A DNA stretch of 64,000 nt from Hypomesus transpacificus. Taxonomy: Eukaryota; Chordata; Actinopteri; Osmeriformes; Osmeridae. The notes below the pieces were generated by a model. It made no database searches, was not told where the DNA came from, and was given only the letters and a program-made list of their open reading frames with translations. The number at the start of each line of letters is the position of its first letter. Position 1 is the first letter of the stretch. Positions 1-14,300 of this stretch are shown here, piece by piece. The stretch spans positions 14,406,706-14,470,705 of the forward strand of contig NC_061062.1 in the NCBI RefSeq assembly GCF_021917145.1, in the 5' to 3' direction. The position numbers and the translations under genes were made by a program.

Positions 1-102
1 CCTGATATACCACCCTACGGCCCCTGATACCACCCTACGGCTCCTGATACCACCCTACGGCCCCTGATACCGCCCTACGGCCCCTGATACCGCCCTACGG
101 CC
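1..102. repeat. 20-bp tandem repeat at the window edge
   Basis: Five head-to-tail copies of a 20-bp unit of the form CCCCTGATACCRCCCTACGG, with single-base variants (CAC versus CGC). The array starts at base 1, so it probably continues upstream. No coding role is visible. Confidence 0.85.
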
Positions 103-183
103 CGTCCCTGACAGAACACAACGCCTCTTTCTTTTTATACAGAGAGACAGAGAGAAGAAAACGGGGAAACAAGAGAGATGGGA

Positions 184-220
184 GTTGAGAGAGAGGGAGG
201 GAGGGAGGGAGAGGGGGAAT

Positions 221-277
<57 letters not shown>

Positions 278-309
278 GGGGGGGGGGGGAATCTGAGAGA
301 GAGAAGTCC
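184..309. repeat. (GA)n microsatellite with a 13-bp G run
   Basis: A purine tract of GAGG and GA repeats, interrupted by a run of 13 G at 277-289. Open frames here on the minus strand are Ser-Leu repeats produced by the microsatellite and are not genes. Confidence 0.9.
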
Positions 310-1328
310 ATCTGCAATCATTAGAAGTGGCATGTGAAAGGATTCTAGGACTTCTGCCAGGACTTTTATTGCTCTATTTATGGGCATTGCATTATTATAA
401 GTATTGCACGATTATTTTAACAGGGCTTTTACAATGTGGCCCTAAATGTGGTGTTGGACTAAGTGTAAATGAGGAACACTCTTAAGATTTTCTGCAGTTT
501 TTTTTTCTATCTCTCTCAAAGCTAAGTTGTTCTCCGAACATTTTACCAGCACCCATTAGCTTCTAATTAGAGACAGTTGTATGGGTTGTCCAAAACTGGG
601 CTTAAGAAATTCACTGTTTGTTGTTCCCAAGGTGAGGAGGCAGGGTCTGACAGGATTGGTTTTCTGTTTGGCTACCAGGATGCTTGCTGCAGCTACACAG
701 AGGTTGGGTGGTTGGGGGTGGGGTTGTTGGGGTACATAGGTGGGGTAATTGGACATAGATAGGTTGGTTGGAGTGCTTGGGGTAGATGGCTAGGGTGGGG
801 TTGGCTTGATGGTGGAAGATACTGTTGTTGGGGTGTGGTGACATTGTCATTAAGAACAATGGAATTAAGCTTATTTTACATGATAATTGATGCACAGTGC
901 TTTTTTGAATACATACTTTTAGATACATTTGACAACTGGGCCTGGCTTTGCCTCACAAACGGCACAATGATTATACTGTGCATTTCTAGTACTAAATACT
1001 AGTGGGACTCTACCTAAAGATAATACCCTCTGCACTGACTGCATACCGTCTAAAGAAAAACAACATAGAAAGAACCAGAAGGACAGGGACCCACGAGGTG
1101 GTAAGTAGTGTCCGTCTCTCCCTTGTTCCCCATTCCCTCTTTCCCTCTCTTCTTTTAGTGGCCTAGACTCATTAGGATCCTATAAAGGGGCCTGTCTTAA
1201 TGGGGAGCCTTTTATAGGGCCCTCCCGGGGCCCCGGGGGATAATCAGACTGCAGTAGGAAGTCGTCTGTCTTGATAGTCTGCCCCCACTTCTCAGCGGTG
1301 GTCCGGCCAGGCCTCGGCCCCCTCTCTG

Positions 1329-1361
<33 letters not shown>

Positions 1362-3876
1362 CACATTTACACACGTGTCCACAGTTAAACACACAGTTAA
1401 ACACACTTTGTTTATATCTTCATCCACTCGTTCTTTTCTCTTCCTCTTCTCCTCTTCCTCATGCGGTTGCTCTTTGCTTTTAGTTGTTCCCGTTGCATTC
1501 TAGAAGTCAGGAAGCAGGCAGGCAGGCAGACAGGCAGGCAGAAGGAAAGAAAGATAGACAGACAGACAGACAGACAGAGCGAGAGGCAGGCATAGAAGGA
1601 AGCAGGCAGCCAGGCCACTTGCAGGTTTTTAATTGCCTTCATCCCCCCCCTCGGCCCAGCCGGCTGCGGCTCTTTTATGAGAGGCGGGACCCGGAGGCTG
1701 CTCCTCACACTGCCCAAGGTCTTCCTTTTCTCTCCCCGGGTTGGGCACTTTGCCCTGGGGCTGCCAGCCTTCCTATCCCCTCTTCCATCTGGGGGCCAGA
1801 GGTGGACCTGCTGGACAGTATCCTTACCTTGTGGGCTGGCAGATGGGGCCCGGAGGACGGGGGCCCCCATGGAGGCCACAGCTGAGTGGAGAGCCTCTCA
1901 TCTGGGTGGGTGGAGAGGAGAGGAAGAGAAGAGGAAGGAGAGGAAGAGAGAAGAGGTGGAGAGGAAGAGTGGATGGGGTGAGGAAGAGAGTAGGGCTGGA
2001 TAGTAACGTGCGTGATGGGAGTCTCTTTCGACAGTGGAGAATCTGCTCGAAGAACCCAAAAGAAGTATGGATGTACTCGGTCTAAAAGAGACCTTCACAT
2101 CTGATTGATGTCCTGTGTTAGCCTGATGCTAACCAAACACATCCCCCGTTTTAGAGGACGACTCTTTCCTGGTATTTCATATCAAACACATGGAAACGTC
2201 CAGCCTCAGCATTTGTTTGTGTCAATATAATATAGATGTTAGCTAGCTGGCAACAGCGGCTCAAATGCACTCAGATCTGTAATGTAAACCCAGGGGCTTA
2301 AGCAGATAATGAAGATTCATTTTATGTAGTGCCTTTGGTGATTAAAATCGTGTTCATCAATGTCATGTCTGCCTGTGTGAGAATGAGGGTGAAAGCCTAC
2401 CCTGAGCCGGTGTTTACATCAGGAGGTCAGGGGGCATTCTCTGTTTACATCTGAGAACTGGGTGGTGGGCGGGTGGGCAGGGGGCTTGTTTAGAACCCAA
2501 AATGCTGCTGTAGGCAATAACAATAATCAGATTACCTCTCTCTTTCTCTTATTCTTTCATTCCGTTCTTTCCCTCCTTTCTTTCTCCATCCCTCAATGAC
2601 TTTTCTCGTGGTTGCCCGATTCGAAACAACTGCCGAGTCGATTCGTTGAAGGGCCGTATGATGTCACTTCCTGCCCGAGGGTGACTGTGGCCAATCCGCT
2701 TCCTCCCTCATTCATTCCAGAGGAGCTGTGAGAGGCGTGACCTCACCACCACACACACACACCCAAGTCTGAGTCCAGGGTCTCTCTACTACAGGGCTTG
2801 GGCTCTGTGATTAGGAACAAGACATGTGCATCTGGGAAGGCCCACCATGTCTTTGGAAGAGGGAAAAGTGCCCGGCCAGCTGCTTTCTGTAACTGTGTCC
2901 AGCATTGGGCCTTTTAATACTTGGCAGGAGATTCAAAGAGAGAGTGAAGAGAAGGAGAGGAGAGAGGCAGCGCTTTGGGGGAATGGAATGATGGTGCAGA
3001 CCAAAACAAATTGTTTCTGGTTTCGCTTGGATGTGACAGATCAGTGTCAGATCAGACAAGAGTCTTGAATTCAAAAAGAAAAGGATCAAATGTGCGTCTC
3101 TGCAGAGCACATGCTGCACCCACACTTTGAGGTGTTAAGAGAGGAGCGTGTGTTTGGGTGGGGATTGTTGCACGTGCGTGCGTGTGACTGGGAATGTGAG
3201 CGTGCACAAGCTGTCGATGTATGCACATAGATGCGCGTGTACATGTGTGCGACAGAGAATGTGTGTGTGTGTACACGAATGTATAGGTGTGTGCGTGAGA
3301 GCTAAGGGTCATGAGGTTGAAGATCAGGGCTAAGGCTGTGGTCCTGGTTGAGGGAAGCATCCATTACTCCTGCGGACGTAAGGGAAAAGTGAAATCCACT
3401 ATCCCGTCCTAATGATGTTTTCTTTTGGAGGGAACAATATAAACATGCCCGTGACTCAGTAACGTGACCCGAGGTGGTCACACCGGGGAGAGTCTTGTGT
3501 TTCTGTTACCGAAGCTTGAAACAACATCGTTCTCTCTGGCCGAACTAGGGAGAGAGGGGAGAGGGTGAGGGAGAGCGGGAACGGGAGCGGGAGCGAGAGC
3601 ATTCAGACCACCAGGAGTTAATGACCTCTGGAGATTCAGAACAGTCTGTCTACAAATACTTATTTTTTCTCCTCGTAAATAGTGAGAGGCAAGGCTGCCA
3701 TCCAAGTGATTCAGGATGGCTCTCTAATTACTCGTAAACCAACCGAAATATTATTTGACGCAATTACGCATTTAAAAAGGTTAAGTAGCTCTAATGCGAT
3801 ACAGAAGTAACAGCTATTCAAAAAGACAATACAGCCCATTCAGTAAACTGAAATAACACACTGATACCAGCTTACA
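310..3876. other. Gene-free interval with scattered microsatellites
   Basis: No convincing exon, RNA gene or mobile element was seen. It contains a CA repeat (about 1,329-1,357), a GGCA/GACA tetranucleotide tract (about 1,511-1,580), a GGAGA-rich stretch (1,915-1,990) and a GT-rich stretch (3,150-3,290). The parts around 2,590-2,740 and 2,100-2,480 are non-repetitive and of ordinary complexity. Open frames here lack splice context, family motifs or credible composition. Confidence 0.6.
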
Positions 3877-4226
<350 letters not shown>

Positions 4227-4726
4227 NNNNNNNNNNNNNNNNNNNNNNNNNNNNNNNNNNNNNNNNNNNNNNNNNNNNNNNNNNNNNNNNNNNNNNNNNN
4301 NNNNNNNNNNNNNNNNNNNNNNNNNNNNNNNNNNNNNNNNNNNNNNNNNNNNNNNNNNNNNNNNNNNNNNNNNNNNNNNNNNNNNNNNNNNNNNNNNNNN
4401 NNNNNNNNNNNNNNNNNNNNNNNNNNNNNNNNNNNNNNNNNNNNNNNNNNNNNNNNNNNNNNNNNNNNNNNNNNNNNNNNNNNNNNNNNNNNNNNNNNNN
4501 NNNNNNNNNNNNNNNNNNNNNNNNNNNNNNNNNNNNNNNNNNNNNNNNNNNNNNNNNNNNNNNNNNNNNNNNNNNNNNNNNNNNNNNNNNNNNNNNNNNN
4601 NNNNNNNNNNNNNNNNNNNNNNNNNNNNNNNNNNNNNNNNNNNNNNNNNNNNNNNNNNNNNNNNNNNNNNNNNNNNNNNNNNNNNNNNNNNNNNNNNNNN
4701 NNNNNNNNNNNNNNNNNNNNNNNNNN
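4227..4726. other. Assembly gap (500 N)
   Basis: Exactly 500 consecutive N, a typical fixed-size scaffold placeholder, so the true length is unknown. It follows the compound tetranucleotide repeat, which probably caused the assembly break. Open frames spanning it are artefacts. Confidence 0.99.
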
Positions 4727-7700
4727 TTTATACACAGACGGACAAACCCGCTTTCATAAAGAGACACGTTGAGCGCACACGCGTGGATATCAGCCGGAAG
4801 AAATCAAACACAGTCCGAGAAAAACAACTTCTTTTCATCTCGGCTTGTTTTTGTTCCAATCCCATGTTTCATCCTTAAGAGAGATCGTGCATCTCGTCAG
4901 GAGATCTCCCCCCCCCCCCCCCCGCCGCTCCGTCTAATCTCTCCGGACGTTGTCGCCCCTCTGCATCTGTACACAGGTGGGTTATCTCCTCCGCTCGCCA
5001 TCCTGCCAGCGTGGGGTTTCACAGCTCAGCGGACTCTATCTGGAACAAGACGAAGAGCTATCTTGCCATGGGGGCCGTGGGGGCGGGTGGAGATCAGACA
5101 CCATGCAATGATACCCCCTCCATGCCAGCTCTCCGGGAGATGTTGCAAAACTGACTGTTGTCAGATGTGGAGATCTGGGAAGGATAGCTGGTTAGACGTG
5201 GGCCAAGAACGGCCCATGATGTTTCCAGGGGTTTCCAGGAGTTTTCTCAAAGTTGGCAGAGCCACACTGGAGAGCTAGGGGGACAAATCTGCGAGTGAAC
5301 CGTCTTTGAGAGGAAGTCAGAGAACAGGCAGGGCGATGAAAATGCGGTGTACCGCAACAGAAAACCAAGAATTGTCAAATCTCTTGGAGATTAGATTCAC
5401 AAAATTCCTTGTATTAATTCAAGTCAGGATTTCCACAGTTGATCCCAAAAATAACCTTAGTGTCGACCTCTACTAGGAGCTTTAGCTTCCGAAAGGGAGA
5501 ACCAAGGTGTGGTGTAGCCATGTCTTTATCCTCCAGGTCACACAGAGGTCTCCTGAGAGTGAGTCAATTAGGTTTGGTGACTCACTTTTTGAGTCAATTG
5601 AGTTGGTGAGTCATTTAATGAGTCGAGTGTTCTTGTTTTTCCCGCAAACACAGAGAGTCCTTGCCATTGTTTCAGGTCCCCGCTGTGTTGACAGAATGCT
5701 GCTCCTAATTGAGGCTCCTTTGATGTTCCCTGTTATTGGGCTGTGTGTGTGCAATGTCACTAAACAGGAGCCTCCGGCCAGATTTACTGCAGCTTGACCA
5801 CTTACTGTATCTTTCTCTCTCTTTCTCTCTGTTGTATCTCCCTATTTCCCCCTCTCTCTCTGTCTCCGTCTCTCAACTCATATTTCTTTCTTTCACTCTT
5901 CCCTCGGCCTCTCGCCCTCTCTCTCAGCAGACATGTGGAGGATAGCAGTGAGGACAACATGTTGTTTATGCGCCGTGACCAAACCTCCCCCGGCGTGGTC
6001 TGAGACACACACCAGCTAGCGGTCCAGTCCCACAAGACCCTCCAGGCCTCAGCTCCACAGGCCGCCAGAGGAGTAGCGGAGTCAGGGAGGCTCGGCCGGG
6101 GGTCCACCCACCCACGGTGGTACCCTCCAAGGCCTCCTGTCGGCTCCCTTCTCCCCTGTCTATCTCGGGGGGTGTTGAGTGGAGAGATTTGGCTCCTTCA
6201 TCACAGCCCTAGTGCCTGTGGACAGGAAGGACAAGGCCATCTGCTGAAGCAGTTAGCTCACTGAGAGAGTCTGTATCTGTGTACGGGAATCTGTGTATGC
6301 AGTTTCAGTCTGGGTTTCAACGCACCCAAATAATCTCCAGACAAACACGCACACTTTGCAGGCAGGCAAGCAGGCACGTACACACACACACACACACAGC
6401 ACTCACACACACAGAGGGAGAGAAGGACTTCAAAGGAAACAGAAATTATAGCTTATGTACTAACTGGGGCCTGGCATACGTGTTCTCTCTCTGGCTCTCC
6501 TTCTTCTGAAAAAAAAATACACCCTCAAATACAAAACAGACAGGAAAATACTGACTAGCAGAACACATGCTTAGCTTTTAGTCGCTTTCCTTTAAGCACA
6601 TTTTGTTTATTTCTGGAAAGGCCTCACACAGTCACAGTTGTCTTCCTTTTGAATTTGAAGCATCTTTAAACAGTTAAGTAATACAACATTGTTCCATTTT
6701 CGAGAGCACGCACTAGCGAGTGCACACACAAACACACACCGCCAGACACAAACACAAACACACACACACACATGCATGCACACACACACACACACACAGA
6801 CACACACACACACGTAGATTCATCTTGTGTCAGGATTAAAGTCGAAAACACCCACGCGCCCCAATAAAGCATACTCCCTCAGAACTATTGTGATTTGGTG
6901 ATACGTTTTTATGTCCTATGGCCTCTATCTCAGATGAGCAGGGGTCCACGCATTGTTCCTATATGGAGGAGATTAGATAACAGCCAGCGAGGACTGTGAA
7001 GGTCTTGGAGGAGGGTTCAGCTGTGAACATCTCAGGGCCTCTCTTATCTCGGGCTATTAAGGCCGATAGCAGCACGGCTGAGCGCTCTGACGGTCTCGGG
7101 CTCAGATACGAGGCGAATATGGGCATCATATTTCCAAGGCATCGTCACAATATATTTCTCTCTGAAGGGAAAGTCAAACAAAGGCCCATTCCTGGGATTC
7201 CAGGGCTCTGAGCGGTATCTTCTGTTTTGACCAGAAGAAATAGTCCCTGGAGCACAGGAGGAGCCAGGCAGTGCTCAACCTGCAAAAAAATCCTCTGATG
7301 GAATCTGATTGCGATAGGTTCTTAGATAGCACTTTGGTTTATTGTTGTCCAGATGGAATGCAGACCAAAGTGTCCAGTGATAGGGAGTGTTGTTCCAGTT
7401 TGATACATTCATACTAGACGGCTTTCGGAAACCAGCACTTAGGGAGCAGAACAGGACACAAAAGAGGAGAGGAGAGGGAATGGTATGTTTTTGAGAGCAC
7501 TGGGTTTAAAGTACATCTGCTTTCTTTGTTTAGAGAGGGTGAACTCGCTCTCTCTCCTTCTCTCAGTCGCACACACACACACACACACGCTCTCCAAAGG
7601 GCATAAATCACAGAGTGAAATGATACAGTAAATAAATCCCAGGGACAAAGAAGAACCTTGCCACACCTGATGTCTGTCTGTGTGTGTGTGTATGTGTCTG

Positions 7701-10700
7701 TCTGTCTATTTGTCTGCCTATCTCTGACCAACTTTGTCAGTTTTCTGTAGGATGTGTGCAGAATACATACAGTACATACAATGTTTGTGAGGGTTTTCCC
7801 TCTTCCTCTTCCTAACACACACACACACGCACACACACACATGCACACAGCCGGCCAGGAAAGGCCCACCCTGCAGCCTGATCTTGTTAGCAGTGTGGCT
7901 GAGAAGCACAGCCACACCTCCGCAGAAATGAAAGGGAAGATGGGAACGAGCAAGTTGATCCACTGTCGACCCCACTCCTCTCACGTTATCCTGGAGGAGG
8001 GGGTGGGGAGGGGGGGGGAGGACTGGTCTGCTGCTTGGAGCCTGACGACATGGGGGGGGGGGGGGGGGGAGAGGACTGGCCAACAGAAAATCATCCCAAA
8101 TGTACATGATCAAATCGGCACACGCAAAATATAACACCCCTTTCCCAACCCACACCTACACCACCATATACCGTCCCAAACCAATGCATTCATGTTCTTA
8201 TTAACTCATAACACAACACCTGTACTGTACATCACATACACATAGGAACACAACAGTATGTACACATGCCAAACTGTTTGGGTGCAATCCCAGCATGCAC
8301 TACGGTACAGCAGGCTTACTTGGGGGCGGGGCAACAGACCGGGTCAGGATTTCTCGTTGTCACTGCTGGAGCCTATAGGGGCCATGCGGGGAGACAGAGG
8401 AAGGGGGAGTGTTTGCTTCATAAACTACCTCTTCAACAGGACTGTGGCCCGGAACGGTGTGCTCCAACCTCTGTCCTGATAGCTCTCTCTCTATCTCTCT
8501 CTCTCTCTCTCTGTCTTTCTGTCTGTTTCTCTCTCTATGTCAATCTCCTCCTTCCATCCATTCATCTGTACTATACTGAGCACTGGGATCAAGCATACTA
8601 CCAACAAATCCACCCCAAATGTGCCCCCTGCCACACACTCACACACTTACATACACAAACATAAGCTGACATACACACAAACACAGCCAGGACACAGAAC
8701 ATACACACACACAAGACACACACGCACACACATGCACACAGACATGTGGACAACAGTTTTGGTTCCAGCCATGTTACCGGAGCAGAGAGAAGCTGAACTG
8801 AGCAGCATATTGTCTTAGAGGTGGGTAGAGAGGGAGAGACAGAGGTAGGGAGGAGAGGGAGCTGGGGGGGGGGGGGGAGTGAGCTCACAGCTGGGAGAGT
8901 GGTGTGCAAACCCCTGCCAAAGCTCTAGCACATGACTCTCTCCACTTGTCAAAATCACCATGTGTGCAATAATGTGATTACAGTCTGGTTACTATTATGA
9001 TTTAAAACAACAGCTTGTGTGGAAGAAACACACTACCCTGTGTCTGTGATTGTGGACTTGGGGGGCAGCATAGGGGTAAGGGTGTGTGTGTGTGTTTGAG
9101 GGGGGTAAACAGTAGTGGGGTGCCTTGAATTGTTGCTCCCACCCCCACCCCCAAATAAACCCTTCCCTCCGCATGTCTCTCTCTCTCCCCTTGATGCCCT
9201 GTGTAGGGAAGCAGGGTGTGGGTTTCTGTGTCTTGGAGGAACGCTTTATGTCATTCTCTCCTACTCTGTAGCCCCTTCACCCGCCCCCACTGCCCCCCCC
9301 CCCCCATTTTCAGCCTCTCAGTCCCCCTCCTCCCTCCCCGAGCCCCCCTCATTCCAGGTTACACAATCACTGCACACAAGGGGTTGTCATCACAGGTGCA
9401 GCCGAGATTCGCCAGGATAAAGGAACGCTTCCAGTTCAAGATGTTTTTCTCCCTGTTTTTTTTTTTCTTCCTTTTTTTCTCTTCTCTCCATCCATCCATC
9501 CCTCCATCCATCTCTCACTCCCTCCTTTGCTCTCTGAGCTGTTTCCAGGCAGGGTTGTGCTAAGGGGGAACAGCAGGACCACATCAGCCGCACACGGCCC
9601 CCGGGCCCCAGGCTTCATTAAAACAGGATTCTGTCATCCCTAACCATCCTGGGTGAGGGTGGGCCATCGCCGATGCCCAGCTCCTGATGCCTGGCCCTTG
9701 GCTCACTCCTGGTGCAACGGAGGTGGGCTGGGCCTGGGCACCGCTGGGCAGGGGCTGGGACAGCCAGCCGAGCAGGGTGGGATGGTTCATTTGCCAAAGT
9801 TCTCTTTGACGGCGTGTGTATCCTCCATGACTTCACAGGAAGGCCCCAGAGCTGACAGTGGAGGACGTGGGGCTTGGCTGGCTCGCCTTCTCCGTGGGCA
9901 CAGCCCGGGCCGCAGGGCAGGTGTAGGGGCGGAGGAATGGAGGAGGGGAAGGGTGGAGGGGTGATGGAATAGAGGGGTGTACCAGAGTAGAGCTGGAGGG
10001 GTGAAGGGGTGGATTTATGGTGGAACAGAGGGGAGGGGTGTGGAGGGGTGGAGAAGTGGAGGAGGGAGAGGGGTGAGGAAAGGGCCTGCATACTGTAGCT
10101 AGTCAACTAAGCTTGTTAGAAGCTGGAGCCCATCCACGCGATGCCAGCCGGGCATGAAGGCAGCGCTAACGATTCCCTCCTGGGCATCTGGAAGTGAGAG
10201 AGAGAGAGAGAGGCCGGGCCGGAATGCCACCCATCTCGGAACAGCGGCGGTGGTGGCAAAGGAAAACAAACGGCGGCGGCGGCCACAGAGAGGGATATCC
10301 GGTCGGGGGTTCTCTAATACCTCCCAGGAATCCCAGATCCTCGGAATCCGGAGTGGAAGAGGTCGGGGCGAACCTCGGTAAGCCTCTCAGGAGCGCCGTA
10401 ATTCCGACTCTAAGTTCCACCTTTCCGCATTAGAGCCCATCCACTTAGCGCAGAGAGCCCTCCAGCCCTCTCTCCACCCCTGGCCCCCTGCCACACCTCA
10501 CATGGGGGACACGAGAGTGGATTTCCCCTGATAGGAATGGAGAGATCAAGTCAATTACCGCAAATAGCTAATCGGTTCAAATCCCTCTCACCCCCCCCCC
10601 CCCCCCCCCTCTCCCTTCTTTTTTTCCTCTCCCTCCATTTTATTTCTTTTGATTCCCACAATTGCCTCCATTATGTATAGCTGAGGAACGCCTGTCTCTT

Positions 10701-12107
10701 CGTGTAAGACCGAGTCCAGACCTGGGGATGAGGTTTTGAGGCAGGCATTTGGCAGGCCACCTCGGCCTACCCAGCAAGACCCTGTGAGAGTGTGTGAGGG
10801 GGGCGGGGGGGGGGGGGGGGGGGGGGGGTGTTTGGAGGTGTGAAACAGTCCGCTGATTCTAAGCCCCCCGTCCCCCCCCGTCCCCCTCCCTCCCCCCGAC
10901 ACGGTGACAGCAGGCGTTTGATGTCCGGCACCCGGAGGTGACCAGATGATTTAGTCAACGTTCATAACGGAATCCACTTGGTAACCCAGGTAGCCAGGGG
11001 CCTTGTTCAGGGGCCTCATCCTAATTCTTTCACCAAGTCTCCCCCTTAGCACGTTCGACAGACAAAGCCCAGACTCCTCGTACAAAAAGGTTTGGAAAGT
11101 CCCCCTTGGCTTTTTAGAGAGGACCGTTATCTGAAGCATGTGTCGGGTCGTGTGGGTGCTATAGGTTTCGGTCCAATTGCTTTTATGACCTCTTTGGTTT
11201 CTGCTGTTGAAACATCTGTGTGTTTGCGGACGGGGGGCTGCTCTGTGTGGCTGTGTGCGCCGGGGCCTCTGTGTGTCTCGTGTGTGCTCGGTGCGGCCCA
11301 GGTTGTTTACGTCACGCCCCGGTGTGTCTGGCCTGGGTTCTCGGCAGACCCGTGTACTGTGTCCTGAGCACTCGGAGCTCTCTGGTTTCTCTAAGCAGTT
11401 GAAGTCTTCGTTTTATGTGCTCCTGGGTCCCTGTGAAGAGACAGCTGCGCCGTTACGTGTGTGTCCGTGCACAATAGGACATCCGTGTGTGTGTGTGTGT
11501 GTCTAGTACGTGCGCGCATTTAGACTGGCGGCTGGAGTGCCATTGGAGCCCGGGTGACCTTTGCCCCCGACGCCGCAGGATGGCGTGAAGGAGCGAGGTC
11601 ACCGCGCACCACGGCCTGATGGGAGTTAAGGCATCTGTCACACCCGTGATAAATAGCGTGCACCTGCGCTGCTCACGAATGAGCACGGGGATGGAAGAGT
11701 GAAACGGAGGGAGGAGAGAGGTGAAGAGGCTGCAGCAGAGGAGTGGGAGAGGCAGAGCCCAGCTCCAAATCGGCAACAAGAGACCTCACCTGCTTCAAGG
11801 ACCTGAGCAATAAAACACGCAAACCCCATTTCAGCCCCTCGCCCCTCGCCCCCAGCCCCTTGCCCCCTCTCACCCCACACCACATATCCCTCACATCCCC
11901 TCCTTTCTTGCGTCCCTGAGAGAAGTAGCCTCCCCCCTCCCCTTCCCTCCTCCTCCATCCAAGATGTTTGTCTTGCTAATGTGGGGTACCTCGGGGAGAA
12001 TCAGCCCCCGATGCAAGGAGGCCGCCAGCCCCCAACACTCTGGGGCCTCAATAAAGACGAACCACTGGACGATCCTGGCTGGAGCTGGACGGGGGGTTCT
12101 GGGGAGA

Positions 12108-12109
<2 letters not shown>
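4727..12109. other. Gene-free interval, repeat-rich and partly GC-rich
   Basis: No gene could be supported. It holds a CT-rich tract (5,812-5,930), CA/GT repeats (about 6,380, 6,725-6,815, 7,570, 7,820, 8,640-8,740 and 11,490) and long G or C runs (4,908-4,923, 8,052-8,069, 8,864-8,877, 10,591-10,609, 10,805-10,828). Non-repetitive, GC-balanced stretches at about 6,990-7,230, 10,930-11,200 and 11,520-11,700 have the texture of conserved non-coding DNA, but that is only a guess. Confidence 0.6.
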
Positions 12110-12161
<52 letters not shown>

Positions 12162-12280
12162 AGGGAGAGGGAGAGGGAGAGGGAGAGGGAGAGGGAGAGG
12201 GAGAGGGAGAGGGAGAGGGAGAGGGAGAGGGAGAGGGAGAGGGAGAGGGAGAGGGAGAGGGAGAGGGAGAGGGAGAGAGG
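12110..12280. repeat. (GA)n followed by (GAGGGA)n hexanucleotide tract
   Basis: A GA repeat is followed by about 20 near-perfect GAGGGA units and then GAGAGG. All purines lie on the plus strand. The Arg-Glu open frame across it is a repeat artefact. Confidence 0.95.
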
Positions 12281-14022
12281 GGTCGGGGATAGTTTTACAA
12301 ACAGAATTCCTTTAATTAATCACCCTGTTTGAACAGCTGGCCTACTCAAGACAGGTCGTAACGGGATCCTCGCGTGGAAGTGCGGATTACAGACACGGAT
12401 TCGGCAGAAAAATATTAGCTGTCAAGCTCCACGGTGGAACGATGGAGCGGTGGAGGAGAAGGGCCCTGCTTCCTGGAGGGGAGAGGGCTGGGAAGGGGGG
12501 GGAGTAGGTCAGCATGGCTCCCCCAGGACTGTAGCTAGACGGGGGCAAAGCAGAGCCTGGGGGCGGGGGGTCCCAGGCAGTGAGTCCTAGGTGGTGAGAC
12601 CAGGTGACTCAGTGGCTGCCTTCAGGGAGAACATGATGCCATGTTTGGAGACAGGCAATTTGGTTCCCCCTTCCAGAAGAGGATGAAGTCCCTCGCTGAC
12701 AAGAGTCCATTTAAGTTGTCAGTGATGTGAGAAGGGGTTTGCTGTCAGGTCCTTAACATGGCTGTGTGTTTACACTGCGTGAACTCTGGCTGGTTAGGAC
12801 ATGGGCTCCTCTGTTTACCTATGCCCCCACCTCGCCACTCTCTCGCTCTCTTCCTCTGACTGTCTCTCTCTTTTCTCTGTCTTACTGTCTCTTTCACTCT
12901 TTCTCTCTCTCTCTCTCTCTCTCCTTTCCTCTCTCTCTCCTCCAACGCAGGAGTGAGGTCATTTTGAACCACATACATGTACGGGTCAAACTCCACTCTG
13001 AGAGCAGCTAGACTGCCTAAGTATTGGAACCCTCATAAACAAAGAGACACTGGGCCAAGATGATGAATGATAAACTGGTCGATCTCTTTCTCCTTGTCCC
13101 TCTTCTTTGTTATTTATTAAGTCACAAATGCTATCATATATGCACTGCATGAAACTATACAGTGTAATTGGCTCGGTGGACAGTCTTCCATAACTTGGTT
13201 GCATGAAACTTAAACAAACCACTCACACTTTAAAACAAGGGAAATGCTTTGGAGGTATCAAGTGCTCAACTCCTTTGCAAAGGGGAAAAGTGCATACCTT
13301 TTTTACTGTGGATATGTAATCCTATTTGAGAAGCCTTTCTATGTGACTGTGTGATATAATTATCCAAGCGTGTGATTAGTCACTGAGAATCTCTCAGCTG
13401 GCTGGTGGGTGAGCAGGCTGACTTGGAGAATGAGCTCAAGTGCTTTTCAGTGAATACGCAGCGCGACCGCAGCAATGTTTGGCATGTTAGACACTGTCAG
13501 ACCGGGCCTGCTGCAGACAGCCATCTGATGTCTAGCTTTAGAATATACAGTACGGCATTAGAACGAGAGACTGCCAAACAAAGGCAGGTATTAAAAGAAC
13601 CCCTTCAAACCTAACATCTGTTGGGTTTTCCATTGAGAGCCCCATAAAGTTTCATCACATAGTTTCTGGTGATTTTGGGCCCTTCTCTCTGTCTCACTAT
13701 GGGGAGGCAGTGGTTTGCTCTGTGAACCGTGCTCAGTTCAAAGCGGGGAGAGGAGAGAGGATGATGTATGGGCATATACCTCAGACCGGACCACCGGGGT
13801 CATGGAACATGGCTTTTGGTGTGTGTGTGTATGGATATGTAGGTGGGTGTTTGAGTATGTACATTTGCGTTTGTTTGTGCATGTTCGTATGAGTGTGTAC
13901 AGAAAGCTGCACCAGAAACAGACATTGTCCATGCCTCCAAAGTCTTCAGAGGTCATTAGACATAGTTTTGCTTCTCAAGTGAAATAACCCAGGGTGTGGG
14001 TGTGTGTGTGGTGTATGTGTGT
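12281..14022. other. Gene-free interval
   Basis: Non-coding as far as I can see. The first 170 bases after the hexanucleotide tract are non-repetitive and include a TTTAATTAATCA core. A CT-rich tract lies at 12,840-12,945. The rest is unique AT-balanced sequence without splice-compatible exons. Confidence 0.55.

Positions 14023-14300
<278 letters not shown>

Noticed and set aside
9584..10106. Gly/Pro-rich open frames in the GC-rich segment
   Set aside because: Several overlapping frames on both strands and no exon-like borders; GC-rich sequence has few stops by chance.
11964..12332. 122-residue Arg-Glu open frame
   Set aside because: Entirely explained by the GA and GAGGGA repeat; the frame stays open because the hexanucleotide has no stop.
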